DNA of 64,000 nucleotides from Bacteroidaceae bacterium (GTDB lineage Bacteria > Bacteroidota > Bacteroidia > Bacteroidales > Bacteroidaceae), in assembly GCA_017509605.1 (NCBI GenBank), contig JAFWPH010000053.1:16224-80223 (forward strand), read 5' to 3'. Position 1 is the first letter of the stretch. Each line of letters starts with the position of its first letter. Made by a program: the position numbers and the translations under genes. The notes below the pieces were generated by a model. The model was given only the letters and a program-made list of their open reading frames with translations. It made no database searches and was not told where the DNA came from. Shown piece after piece: positions 38,100 through 47,780 of the stretch.

Positions 38100-40613
38100 A
38101 TGAACAGAAGACATTCCAACAGAGTCATGGCATACATGGCTATGGGGACGCTGATGGCGCTTTCGACATTGTCGTCCTGCGATGGTTACGACCTCGGAGA
38201 CGAGGATCCGTCATGGTTGGGGTCCAGCATCTATGCGTACTTAGATGACGGGAACTACACCAACACTGTCCGTCTGATCAACGACTTGAACTATGGCACT
38301 GTGCTCAACACCACTGGTAGCAAAACGCTCTTCGTTGCCGACGACGATGCTTTCAACCGTTTCTACAGCAAAAACAACTGGGGCGTTCACCGCTACGAGG
38401 ACCTGTCACTCGCCCAGAAGAAGATGTTGCTTTACGGTGCTATGATCAACAACTCCTGCCAGATGGCTTACCTTTCGAGTTCAACGGGGCCCATTGAGGG
38501 TGACTGTATGCGAAGGCTCACTTCTCAGTCGGTTTACGACTCTGTGCCTTTGCTCACGCCCGACAAGATGCCCAACACACCCTACTGGCAGTACTACCGA
38601 GACAACAACAAGACCATTCCTTGCATGATGGACATGTCCACAGCACCGATGATCCATTTCATAGAGATGTTCCTCGAGAACAAGCAAATCACCAACAATG
38701 ACTGCAATTTCCTCTTCAACTATGTAACCGAGCGACAGCCAGGGGATGCCAACGTCAACGGTGTGATGATGGCAGAACCCAACATCAAATGCTCAAACGG
38801 ATTCGTGCACCGCATGGCTGAAGTGATGACACCGCTGCCCAACATGGCGGAAATCATCAACACCAATGCCAACACACAGAAATACGCCAAGTTGCTTGAG
38901 CGTTTCTGCGCACCTTACTACAACCGCACCGCCACCGACGAGTACAACCGACTCTACGGAACCAGCTACGACAGCGTGTTCCAGAAGCGTTATTTCTCTG
39001 AGCGGTCGCAGGGCGGACAGGCACTTAACCTGACTCCTGCTGAAGGACCGGTGAATGGTACACTGAAATTCGACCCGGGATGGAACGAGTTCTACAGCAC
39101 AACCAACGCTGGAACCAGCACAGAAGTAGCCCTTCAGGAGAACATGGGCGTGATGCTCGTGCCCAGCGATGAGGCACTCGACCGCTACTGGAACGAGGGT
39201 GCTGGCAAGGTGCTCAAAGACTACTACGGTTCATGGGAGAACGTTCCCGACAACGTCGTGTCGAAGATGCTCAATGTGAACATGCTCAACTCGTTTGTCA
39301 ACTCAGTTCCCAGCAAGTTCGAGACAGTGCTCAATGACGCCAACGACGAACTCGGCATCACTACCGCCGACATCGACAGCGTGCTGCTCGGATGCAATGG
39401 CGCAATATACCTTACTAATAAGGTGTTCAATCCCGTTGCTTATATTTCCGTTTCTTTCCCAGCACTGATCAATGAAACGATGAGCATCCTCAACTGGGGA
39501 ATCGAGCAACTGGGCTTTGAAGTGTATCTCAACTCCCAGCAGTCCTACTACAGTCTGTTCATACCGAGTAACAAGTCTTTGCTGGAATATATCGACCCAT
39601 GCTCCTTTGGCAAGACTTCCACTCAGATGTTCCGCTTCCATTATGACGCCAACGCACCTACAGTGCAAGACCGCGTCTGGGCATCCATCTGGAACTACGA
39701 TACAGAGACAGGTACAGTAGGCGACTCCATCGGAGAGGCTTCCTACAACCAAATCACCAACCGACTCAACGACATCCTCGACCAGCATATTGTCATTGGA
39801 AACGTGGAAGACGGCAACACATACTACAAGACCAAGGGTGGCGGTTTCCTCAAGATAGAGAACGCCGCTGCTGGTGTCGGCGGTATGACTGTCAGCGGTG
39901 GTTGGCAGATTGAGCAAGGCAAGAAAGTGAGAGTGTCAACGATTTACGACGAATCGCTGGAAGGCAACGGCAAAACCTACATCCTCGAAGACGAGCCATT
40001 GATGACGAGCCGAAACTCAGTCTATGACATTCTCAGCCAGCACGAAGAATTCAGTGAGTTCACGGCCCTCCTTCTGGGCTCTGGCCTACTTGAGGACAAG
40101 CGCGTGATTGGTACTGACGAGCATGGCTGCCCATCAACAAACGTCAGCCTGTTCAACACCTTCAACTACTCTGTCTTCGTTCCGACCAACGAGGCTATAG
40201 CCAAGGCACACGACAACGGACTTCCCACATGGGAAGACGTTGAGAATGAGACCGACCCTGATTTGGCCGACAGCCTCAGGAACGAGATTGTCCTTTTCCT
40301 CCGCTATCACTTCCAGGACAACGCAGTCTTCATTGGCGGTGGAAACGTGAGCGACACTTATGAGACCTCAGCCTACAAGGTGCAAGACGACAACTTGAGT
40401 TACTTCAAGGTCACCACCACAGCCGATGACCAACAACTCACCATCACCGACAACATGGGCGGCACCTGCAAAGTGGTGACCTCAGGAGGTCTCTACAATC
40501 TGCTGGCCCGCGAATACCAGTACGACAGCAGTGATGCCGTGAGGGCCAACAACCTCTACACTTCCTCCTTCGCCGTTGTACACCAAATCGACGGTGTGCT
40601 CAACTACAAATAA
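38100..40613 (+). CDS. FAS1 (fasciclin)-repeat lipoprotein, first gene of a SusCD locus
   Basis: From ATG 38100 the product is 837 residues with a signal peptide ending LSTLSSC (Cys27), followed by an acidic stretch typical of surface lipoproteins; an ATG at 38061 is an alternative start. Four FAS1-like units can be picked out by their strand motif: KTLFVADDDAFNRF, VMLVPSDEALDRY, YSLFIPSNKSLLEY and YSVFVPTNEAIAKA. FAS1 domains usually mediate adhesion or glycan contact. It lies 24 bases before the SusC-like gene, so it is part of the same operon and may act as the surface-exposed capture protein. Confidence 0.85.
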   Translation: MNRRHSNRVMAYMAMGTLMALSTLSSCDGYDLGDEDPSWLGSSIYAYLDDGNYTNTVRLINDLNYGTVLNTTGSKTLFVADDDAFNRFYSKNNWGVHRYEDLSLAQKKMLLYGAMINNSCQMAYLSSSTGPIEGDCMRRLTSQSVYDSVPLLTPDKMPNTPYWQYYRDNNKTIPCMMDMSTAPMIHFIEMFLENKQITNNDCNFLFNYVTERQPGDANVNGVMMAEPNIKCSNGFVHRMAEVMTPLPNMAEIINTNANTQKYAKLLERFCAPYYNRTATDEYNRLYGTSYDSVFQKRYFSERSQGGQALNLTPAEGPVNGTLKFDPGWNEFYSTTNAGTSTEVALQENMGVMLVPSDEALDRYWNEGAGKVLKDYYGSWENVPDNVVSKMLNVNMLNSFVNSVPSKFETVLNDANDELGITTADIDSVLLGCNGAIYLTNKVFNPVAYISVSFPALINETMSILNWGIEQLGFEVYLNSQQSYYSLFIPSNKSLLEYIDPCSFGKTSTQMFRFHYDANAPTVQDRVWASIWNYDTETGTVGDSIGEASYNQITNRLNDILDQHIVIGNVEDGNTYYKTKGGGFLKIENAAAGVGGMTVSGGWQIEQGKKVRVSTIYDESLEGNGKTYILEDEPLMTSRNSVYDILSQHEEFSEFTALLLGSGLLEDKRVIGTDEHGCPSTNVSLFNTFNYSVFVPTNEAIAKAHDNGLPTWEDVENETDPDLADSLRNEIVLFLRYHFQDNAVFIGGGNVSDTYETSAYKVQDDNLSYFKVTTTADDQQLTITDNMGGTCKVVTSGGLYNLLAREYQYDSSDAVRANNLYTSSFAVVHQIDGVLNYK

Positions 40614-40637
40614 TGACAATAAAAAACGCACAACAAT

Positions 40638-43600
40638 ATGAAATCATTTTCTAAATATCTTCTGTTATCGGTCATGTTGCTGGCTCCATCTTTGATGCGT
40701 GCCCAGTCGGCAGGCGCGATGATCAGCGGTAATGTCTATGACGACATGGGAGGAGTGATGATGGCGAACGTGGTGGAAATCGACGCCGCCAACCGTATTG
40801 TAGCCGCAGCTGTAACCGACATCAACGGCGACTTCTCTTTCCGTCTCGTCAATCCCAAAGACAAGATACGCGTGTCGTACGTAGGATACGCCACCCAGAC
40901 ACTTGCCATTAAAGGCACAACCTATAAAATCTACCTCAAGAGCAACACCACACTGACCGACGTGGTGATTACAGCCAAGAAGACCATACAGTCCAGTGGT
41001 CTGGCCATTCCGGAGCGTGAGCTTTCCATCGCCAGCCAAAGCATCGACGCAAAAGAGTTCGAAGGTTTGGGCATCACCACTGTTGACGAAGCGCTGCAAG
41101 GCCGTATTTCCGGTCTCGACATCGTGGCAAACTCTGGTAACCTCGGAGCCGGCACCAGCATGCGCCTTCGTGGTGTAAGTTCCATCAACGGCAATTCAGA
41201 ACCTCTGATTGTGGTGGACGGAAACGTCTTCGAGAGCGACTACAAGAACGGATTCGACTACGCCAGCGCAACTGAGGACCAGTTCGCTGAACTGCTGAAC
41301 GTCAACCCCGAGGACATACAGAGCATCACGGTGCTGAAAGACGCAGCCGCAACTGCTATCTGGGGTTCACAAGGCGCCAACGGTGTGATTGAGATCAAGA
41401 CCAAGCGCGGTCAGAGAGGTAAGACGAAGGTGCAGTACAGCTACCGCCTTTCTGCCACCTACCAGCCCAAGGGCATGCGCCTGCTCAATGGTGACCACTA
41501 CACCATGTTGCTGAAAGAGGAGTACTACAACCCCACCCTCAGCGAGGCTTCTGCCGATATCCGCGAAATCAACTACGATCCTTCGTACTCTGAATACGAG
41601 ATGTATAACAACAACACCGACTGGGTTGACGCAGTTTCCAAGATTGGTTGGTTGCAGAGCCACTATGTGTCGATTACCGGTGGTGGTGAGAAAGCCAACT
41701 TCCGCATCTCGGGTGGTTACGACCACCAGACAGGAACCGTCCTTCGCCAGAAACTCGACCGCTTCACCACACGTGTGGCTCTCGACTATTTCGTCAGCGA
41801 CCGCATCAAGTTCCAGACCAACTTCAACATGACCTATACCGACAACCACAAGAACTACCAAGGCAGCGGTGGCGACCTGCTTTCCATCGCCTACCAGAAG
41901 ATGCCTAACCTGTCGATATATGAGCAAGACGCCAACGGCAACGACCTGAGCGATTACTACCATGTGCTCCCCAGCGTATCGTCACAGCTCAATGACCAGC
42001 GCAACCTGGTGAACCCTATAGCATTGGCCTATGAAGCCACTAATAATGAATCGACCTATCAGATCGAGCCTGAGTTCAAACTCAACTACAACCTTCTCGG
42101 GCTTGACGACAGCAGTCACCGACTGGTTTACGAGGGCAAGGTGGTATTCAACATCTTCAACCGCTACAACGACCAGTTCTACCCTGCATCGCTTGTGACC
42201 AGTGGATGGAGCAACACCAACAACAACCGTACCTCAGCTTCCTCAAGCAAGAGTACTGCCATCACCACACAGCACCGTCTGACATTCACACCACATTTCA
42301 AAAACGAGAACCACTCGCTCATGGCCATGGCACAGTTCCAGATGACCGACGGTAGCAGCAAGTCGCAAAACAATGTGGTCTATGGACTGCCCTCCAGCAA
42401 CATGAAGAGCACCACAGCAGAAGGTATCATCAGCACCATGAGCACAGGTGCCGGACAATGGCGAAACGTCTATCTGACTTTCTCTGCCCACTATGCCTAC
42501 AAAGGTAAGTACATGGCCGACTTCTCCGTACGCCGCGACGGTAGCACCAAGTTCGGTGACGAATACCGCTGGGGTAACTTCCCCGCACTCTCCTTCCGTT
42601 GGAATGCATCCGATGAGCCATTCATGAAGAAAATCAAGTGGCTGTCGATGTTGTCAGTACGTCCAGGATGGGGTGTCGTAGGTAACCAGCCAGGCAGCGA
42701 GTACCTCTATTTCTCAAGATACAGCAACACCAGTTCATACGTTGACAAAGGAGCCATTATTCCTTCCAACATACGTCTGAGCAACCTCCACTGGGAAGAG
42801 AAGGAGACATGGAACGTAGGTTTCGACCTCGGTTTGTTCGACAACCTGATCACTGCCGACTTCAACATCTACACCCAGATGACCTCCGACCTGCTGATGG
42901 CCAACATCAACATTCCTTCATCTTCAGGTTTCACAGCCCTCTCATGGCAGAATGTGGGTAATATGCGCAACAATGGTTGGGAGTTCAACATCAACGGTAA
43001 CAGAATCATCCACAAAGGCAAGTTTAGCGTTGACTTCAACGTCACCTTCGCGAACAACCGCAACGAAATCACCAAGATGGACGAGACTGTGCTCGACAAC
43101 CTGAACAAGGATTTCAGTTACAACAACGGCACTTACCTGACCCGTATCCAGCTCAACAACGCCTTCGGTTCCATCTACGGCTTCCGCTACAAAGGCGCTT
43201 ACCAGTACAGCAAGTACTCAGAGACTGAAGTTCCGGGCGTGAGCGGTCCGAACGCACCTGTAGCCCGCGACGAGAACGGCAATGTGGTGATTGACAAGAA
43301 CGGACTGACCGTGCCTATGGTGTTCAACTACGACAACACATCCAACACTTACGCATACGAGTTCAAGGGTGGTGACGCCATCTATGAAGACATCAACCAC
43401 GATGGCAACATCAACGAGCTCGACATTGTTTACTTAGGTTCCTCACTTCCTAAAGTCACTGGTGGTTTCGGATTCAAAATCAACTTCGGCAACTTCCGTT
43501 GGAACAACCAGTTCACCTTCCGCGCTGGCAACAAGGTGGTGAACATGGCACGCATGAACGCCGAATCAATGTATAACAACCGCAACCAATCTACCGCAGT

Positions 43601-43937
43601 GAACTGGCGCTGGCGTGTGGAAGGCGATGTGGCACAGATACCACGCGCACTCTACAACGAAGGTTACAACTACCTTGCCAGCGACCGATTCGTGGAAGAC
43701 GCCTCCTTCCTGCGACTCAACTATTCTCAGTTGAGCTACAACTTCGACCCTCAACTGGTCAAGAAATGGGGACTCTCGAGCCTGAGCATCAACCTCAGCG
43801 CACACAACCTCTTCTGTCTCACCGGCTACTCCGGCGCCGACCCCGAAGTGGGTTACGGTGGACTGAGTGTCAGCTACGACAACGCCAGGACTCCACGCTC
43901 CCGTCAGTTCACGCTCGGCGTGTCTGTGATGTTCTAA
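40638..43937 (+). CDS. SusC/RagA-type TonB-dependent transporter (first pair)
   Basis: The 1099-residue protein has a signal peptide (cleaved near MRA/QSA, residue 23). A carboxypeptidase-regulatory-like domain follows (MISGNVYDDMGGVMMANVVE to about residue 100), then a plug with MRLRGVSSINGNSEPLIVVDG-type motif and ILKDAAATAIWGSQGANGV-type signature (both seen in shorter runs). A 22-strand-type barrel follows and ends in FTLGVSVMF with the required aromatic terminus. These transporters import ligands held by a SusD lipoprotein using TonB energy. The substrate is unknown. Length and layout are normal for the family. Confidence 0.95.
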   Translation: MKSFSKYLLLSVMLLAPSLMRAQSAGAMISGNVYDDMGGVMMANVVEIDAANRIVAAAVTDINGDFSFRLVNPKDKIRVSYVGYATQTLAIKGTTYKIYLKSNTTLTDVVITAKKTIQSSGLAIPERELSIASQSIDAKEFEGLGITTVDEALQGRISGLDIVANSGNLGAGTSMRLRGVSSINGNSEPLIVVDGNVFESDYKNGFDYASATEDQFAELLNVNPEDIQSITVLKDAAATAIWGSQGANGVIEIKTKRGQRGKTKVQYSYRLSATYQPKGMRLLNGDHYTMLLKEEYYNPTLSEASADIREINYDPSYSEYEMYNNNTDWVDAVSKIGWLQSHYVSITGGGEKANFRISGGYDHQTGTVLRQKLDRFTTRVALDYFVSDRIKFQTNFNMTYTDNHKNYQGSGGDLLSIAYQKMPNLSIYEQDANGNDLSDYYHVLPSVSSQLNDQRNLVNPIALAYEATNNESTYQIEPEFKLNYNLLGLDDSSHRLVYEGKVVFNIFNRYNDQFYPASLVTSGWSNTNNNRTSASSSKSTAITTQHRLTFTPHFKNENHSLMAMAQFQMTDGSSKSQNNVVYGLPSSNMKSTTAEGIISTMSTGAGQWRNVYLTFSAHYAYKGKYMADFSVRRDGSTKFGDEYRWGNFPALSFRWNASDEPFMKKIKWLSMLSVRPGWGVVGNQPGSEYLYFSRYSNTSSYVDKGAIIPSNIRLSNLHWEEKETWNVGFDLGLFDNLITADFNIYTQMTSDLLMANINIPSSSGFTALSWQNVGNMRNNGWEFNINGNRIIHKGKFSVDFNVTFANNRNEITKMDETVLDNLNKDFSYNNGTYLTRIQLNNAFGSIYGFRYKGAYQYSKYSETEVPGVSGPNAPVARDENGNVVIDKNGLTVPMVFNYDNTSNTYAYEFKGGDAIYEDINHDGNINELDIVYLGSSLPKVTGGFGFKINFGNFRWNNQFTFRAGNKVVNMARMNAESMYNNRNQSTAVNWRWRVEGDVAQIPRALYNEGYNYLASDRFVEDASFLRLNYSQLSYNFDPQLVKKWGLSSLSINLSAHNLFCLTGYSGADPEVGYGGLSVSYDNARTPRSRQFTLGVSVMF

Positions 43938-44000
43938 TCCAGTCAATGGAAAACTATCAGAAGACAAATCATTTATCCACTGACTAAAATCAAGATCAAG

Positions 44001-45716
44001 ATGAAGACAAAAAATATCATACGAACAATACGTACAGCCACCTTGGCCGTGGCTGTGTCGGGCATGGCAGCCTCTTGCGACGACTTCCTGAGCATCGAGC
44101 CGCTGAACGACATCGTACTTGAGAAATTCTGGACCAACGAGGCGGATGTCACCAGTGTGATGAACGCATGCTACACACAGCTGGAGTCGGCCGACTGCAT
44201 CCAACGAATGATTGTGTGGGGCGAACTCCGCAGCGACAACATGACAACAGGTTCAGGCATCAGCAACGAAATGAACCAGATTCTCAAGGAAAACCTTCTG
44301 GAAACAAACAACCTGACCGACTGGCAATCCTTCTATAAGGTCATCAACAGTTGCAACACAGTGCTCCACTACGCACCATCGGTGAACGAGCTTGACCCCA
44401 ACTTCACTGACTCCGAGCTCAAGGCAACCATCGCTGAGGCAACCACACTGAGAGCCCTGTGCTATTTCTACCTCATCCGCACTTTCCGCGATGTGCCATA
44501 CGTGACCACGCCATCCATCGACGACACCCAGAACTACAGGGTGGCTCCCATCAAGTTCGATGCCTTGCTTGACTCACTGATCACCAGTGTGGAACTCGTG
44601 AAAGACGACGCTGTACGCTCATACGGTGAGGATGCCATCGAGAACACTGCCAAGATCACCCGCTGGGCAGCCTACACCCTCTTGGCCGACATGTATCTGT
44701 GGAAAGGCGATTACCAACGGTGCATCGACTACTGCGACCTCGTCATCAAGGAGAAGCAACGCCTGTATGAGATTGAGCACGAGGAGAACGCCACGACAAC
44801 CACACTTGAACTCTACGGCGACATCCCTCTTATCGCAGAGTCTCCCAGTGGAACCACTGTATCAGGCAACACCTACAATGAGATTTTCGGTACCGGCAAC
44901 TCGTTTGAGAGCATCTTTGAACTCAGTTTCATGAACAACCAGTCGGTGACCAATTCAACCATCTCATCCCTTTATGGTTCTTCTTCTGTTACCGAGGGAC
45001 GTATCACTGCACCGACCTACCTCTTCTCCGAGGCTTTTTCGGGCAACAACAAGTATTTCTCCAAGACCGACTGCCGCTACCTGGAGAACATGGCTGAGAG
45101 TTCGAGCCGTGTGGCCATCCAGAAATACGTGATTGAGGAACTGTCGTTCCGTCCTTCAACCACCTCGGGTAGCGCTCCCCGTGTCACCGCCACGCGCCGT
45201 AACACCAACTACGCCAACTGGATTATCTACCGCCTGTCGGACGTGCTGCTGATGAAGGCTGAAGCCGAAGTGGAACTGGCTGGCAACGTGGATGGTCTGG
45301 CACAGATGACAGAAGAGCAAGACAACCACTACCGCCGTGCGTTTGCCTGTGTATCGGCCGTTTGGAAACGAGCCAACAACAAGCGCACTGCCACCACCGA
45401 CACGCTTATCTATGACGACTACGCCAACTCCCGCATCACTATGGAAGACCTTGTGTTCGACGAGCGTCAGCGCGAGTTCCTCTTCGAGGGCAAACGCTGG
45501 TACGACCTGGTTCGTCTGAGCCGCCGCGACAACTCCAACACGAGAATGGTGAGCAAAGTGCTGTCGAAGTTCGAGCAGAACGTGGCCGCCATCCGCATCA
45601 AGCTGGCATCCCAAGACGCGCTCTTTTTCCCTTATTACAAGAACGAGCTCGACGCCAATCCTTATCTTGAGCAGAATGCGGCATACGTGACCGACGACAC
45701 ATCGGCAAGGCAATAA
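44001..45716 (+). CDS. SusD/RagB-type lipoprotein (first pair)
   Basis: The 571-residue protein has a lipoprotein signal ending GMAASC (Cys26) and then DDFLSIEPLNDI, the typical SusD opening. TPR-type helices follow with LRALCYFYLIRTFRDVPYV and the conserved C-terminal block DERQREFLFEGKRWYDLVRL. It would form the lid of the SusC transporter 63 bases upstream and bind its ligand at the cell surface. Length is normal. Confidence 0.95.
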   Translation: MKTKNIIRTIRTATLAVAVSGMAASCDDFLSIEPLNDIVLEKFWTNEADVTSVMNACYTQLESADCIQRMIVWGELRSDNMTTGSGISNEMNQILKENLLETNNLTDWQSFYKVINSCNTVLHYAPSVNELDPNFTDSELKATIAEATTLRALCYFYLIRTFRDVPYVTTPSIDDTQNYRVAPIKFDALLDSLITSVELVKDDAVRSYGEDAIENTAKITRWAAYTLLADMYLWKGDYQRCIDYCDLVIKEKQRLYEIEHEENATTTTLELYGDIPLIAESPSGTTVSGNTYNEIFGTGNSFESIFELSFMNNQSVTNSTISSLYGSSSVTEGRITAPTYLFSEAFSGNNKYFSKTDCRYLENMAESSSRVAIQKYVIEELSFRPSTTSGSAPRVTATRRNTNYANWIIYRLSDVLLMKAEAEVELAGNVDGLAQMTEEQDNHYRRAFACVSAVWKRANNKRTATTDTLIYDDYANSRITMEDLVFDERQREFLFEGKRWYDLVRLSRRDNSNTRMVSKVLSKFEQNVAAIRIKLASQDALFFPYYKNELDANPYLEQNAAYVTDDTSARQ

Positions 45717-45749
45717 CCTACTCATGAAACGTAAAAACAGACAACCATT

Positions 45750-47702
45750 ATGGAACAGATAAAGAATAAACATTCACAGAGAGCCAGACTGTTGAGAACA
45801 GCAGCCATGGTGCTGACTTCCATCCTTTTATTGGGTAGCGTTACCAGTTGCAACGACGACCCTGATGCGGAGAACTACTATACGTTCACCGGCGAGATGG
45901 TGTCGAACTACCTGGATGCCCGCAGCGACATCTACAGCGACTTCATCGCCGTGCTTCATAAGTCGAACATGTATGGTATGATGGCCACGTACGGCACATA
46001 TACCTGTTTCGCTCCAACCAATGATGCTTTCAAGGAGTATTTCCGAGACCATGGCATCACCAGTGTGGACCAGATGTCCAAAGCTGAGTGCGACACCCTG
46101 GCGTGGAACCATATCATCAAGAACGCCTACTTCACCACCGACCTCTACGACGGCAACATCCCAACGGCCAACATGAACGACCGTTATCTGACCTTCTCGT
46201 GCGACTCGGATGTGACGAACAACAACAATGTGATTTACTACATCAACAAGGCTTCACAAATCATCGTCCGGGATGACTCAGTCGAAAACGGTGTGGTACA
46301 CACACTCAACCGCGTCATCCAGCCCAGCGCCGACTACCTGCCCGAGCGCATTGGAGCCGACGAGAACTGCCAGATCTTCTACCAGGCACTGTTGCTCACC
46401 GGCATGCGCGACTCCCTCTACCAGTATATCGACGAGACTTACCACTGTGGTGAGGACTCCGTGAACCGTGGTTTCAACATCTCGACTGGTGGTAGCAACT
46501 ACAGATGTATGTTCGTAGGCACCCGCCGCACCCGTTATTCTGCCTTTGTGGAGACCGACGCGGTGTATGCCGAGAACGGCATCAACAACCTCGAGGACCT
46601 GAAGGCCTATGCCAAGAACATCTACGACGCGGTCTATCCCGAGGACGCCGGACAGTACGACGACGACTTCACCAACCGCAAGAACCCGCTCAACCGCTTC
46701 ATCTCCTACCACCTCCTGCCCTACTACGGAGCTTACAACGACTGGACGATCTACGGAGAACTCAAGGAGACTTGCGCCATCACTTCCAAGATTGACTGCA
46801 CCGACTGGTACACCACGATGATGCCAGGCACAATCATGAAATTCAGCAGCCCGACTGAAGGTCTGTTCATCAACCGCCGTGGCGTAGGCGCGAACTACAG
46901 GGTGAAAGGCATCAAGGTGCTGTCGCCTTCTGAAATGCCATCCGACATCGACCAGCAGGCGCTCAACGGCATCTACCATTATATCGACGGCATCCTGGCC
47001 TACGATGTGCAGACAAGAGACGTGGTCTTCAACGACCGTATCCGCGTCGACGCCATCACCCTTTCGCCTGAGTTCATGAACTGCGGCGCAAGAGGCCTGA
47101 CCGATCATGCCACAGGATTCAAAGTCATCGACGGTTGGAACTTCCGTGGCACATATCCACCATTGGTGACTGTACGCCAGCGCGGTGTGTGGATGATGAC
47201 ATATCAGGATTGCGTGGACATCCAGGGACAGTTCGACGTGACCTTCAGACTTCCGCCAGTGCCTCAGAACACCTACGAGGTCCGCTTCGCCTATGGTGTA
47301 GGAACCATGCGTGGTGTGGTACAGGTTTATTTCGGCACCAAGGACAATATGCAACCCATGGGTATTCCTATCGACTTCCGTGTATGGGGTGGTGACCCGA
47401 ACATCGGATGGGTGGCCGACACTGGCGACGAGGATGCTGACCGAGCCATCGACAAGGCCATGCACAACCGTGGCTACATGAAGGAAATGGACACCTGGCT
47501 CCAGGGAGGTCAGAACAACCTGCGCGACCAAAGTGGTAAACTTCGCAAGATACTCACCACACAAACCATGTCGCCCGACAAGGAATACTACGTGAGAATC
47601 AAGCTCGTGCTGGAGAACCCCGAAGCAGAGATTCCTATCAATTACTTTGAGCTCTGCCCCAAGAGCGTCTATGCTGGACTAACCGCCGAGGACACACATT
47701 AA
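45750..47702 (+). CDS. FAS1-domain lipoprotein
   Basis: The 650-residue protein has a lipoprotein signal ending GSVTSC (Cys34). A clear FAS1 unit carries YTCFAPTNDAFKEYF and LAWNHIIKNAYFTTDLYDG. A second, weaker unit surrounds YSAFVETDAVYAENGI. The C-terminal 200 residues form a beta-rich domain (PQNTYEVRFAYG, YYVRIKLVLEN) that may bind ligand. It follows the SusD gene by 33 bases. It is a likely surface partner of the transporter, replacing the SusE/F-type proteins of starch loci; that role is inference from position. Confidence 0.85.
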   Translation: MEQIKNKHSQRARLLRTAAMVLTSILLLGSVTSCNDDPDAENYYTFTGEMVSNYLDARSDIYSDFIAVLHKSNMYGMMATYGTYTCFAPTNDAFKEYFRDHGITSVDQMSKAECDTLAWNHIIKNAYFTTDLYDGNIPTANMNDRYLTFSCDSDVTNNNNVIYYINKASQIIVRDDSVENGVVHTLNRVIQPSADYLPERIGADENCQIFYQALLLTGMRDSLYQYIDETYHCGEDSVNRGFNISTGGSNYRCMFVGTRRTRYSAFVETDAVYAENGINNLEDLKAYAKNIYDAVYPEDAGQYDDDFTNRKNPLNRFISYHLLPYYGAYNDWTIYGELKETCAITSKIDCTDWYTTMMPGTIMKFSSPTEGLFINRRGVGANYRVKGIKVLSPSEMPSDIDQQALNGIYHYIDGILAYDVQTRDVVFNDRIRVDAITLSPEFMNCGARGLTDHATGFKVIDGWNFRGTYPPLVTVRQRGVWMMTYQDCVDIQGQFDVTFRLPPVPQNTYEVRFAYGVGTMRGVVQVYFGTKDNMQPMGIPIDFRVWGGDPNIGWVADTGDEDADRAIDKAMHNRGYMKEMDTWLQGGQNNLRDQSGKLRKILTTQTMSPDKEYYVRIKLVLENPEAEIPINYFELCPKSVYAGLTAEDTH

Positions 47703-47780
47703 CCTAAGAAGGCCCGACTTTTCACATCCAGAAGGAAACAAATGAAACCAAGGTCCACTAACATATAAAAAGAACAAGAT

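Noticed and set aside
46278..47564. Long open frame antisense to the FAS1 gene
   Set aside because: Same reasoning: Val/His/Asp-rich antisense product, covered by a well-supported lipoprotein gene.
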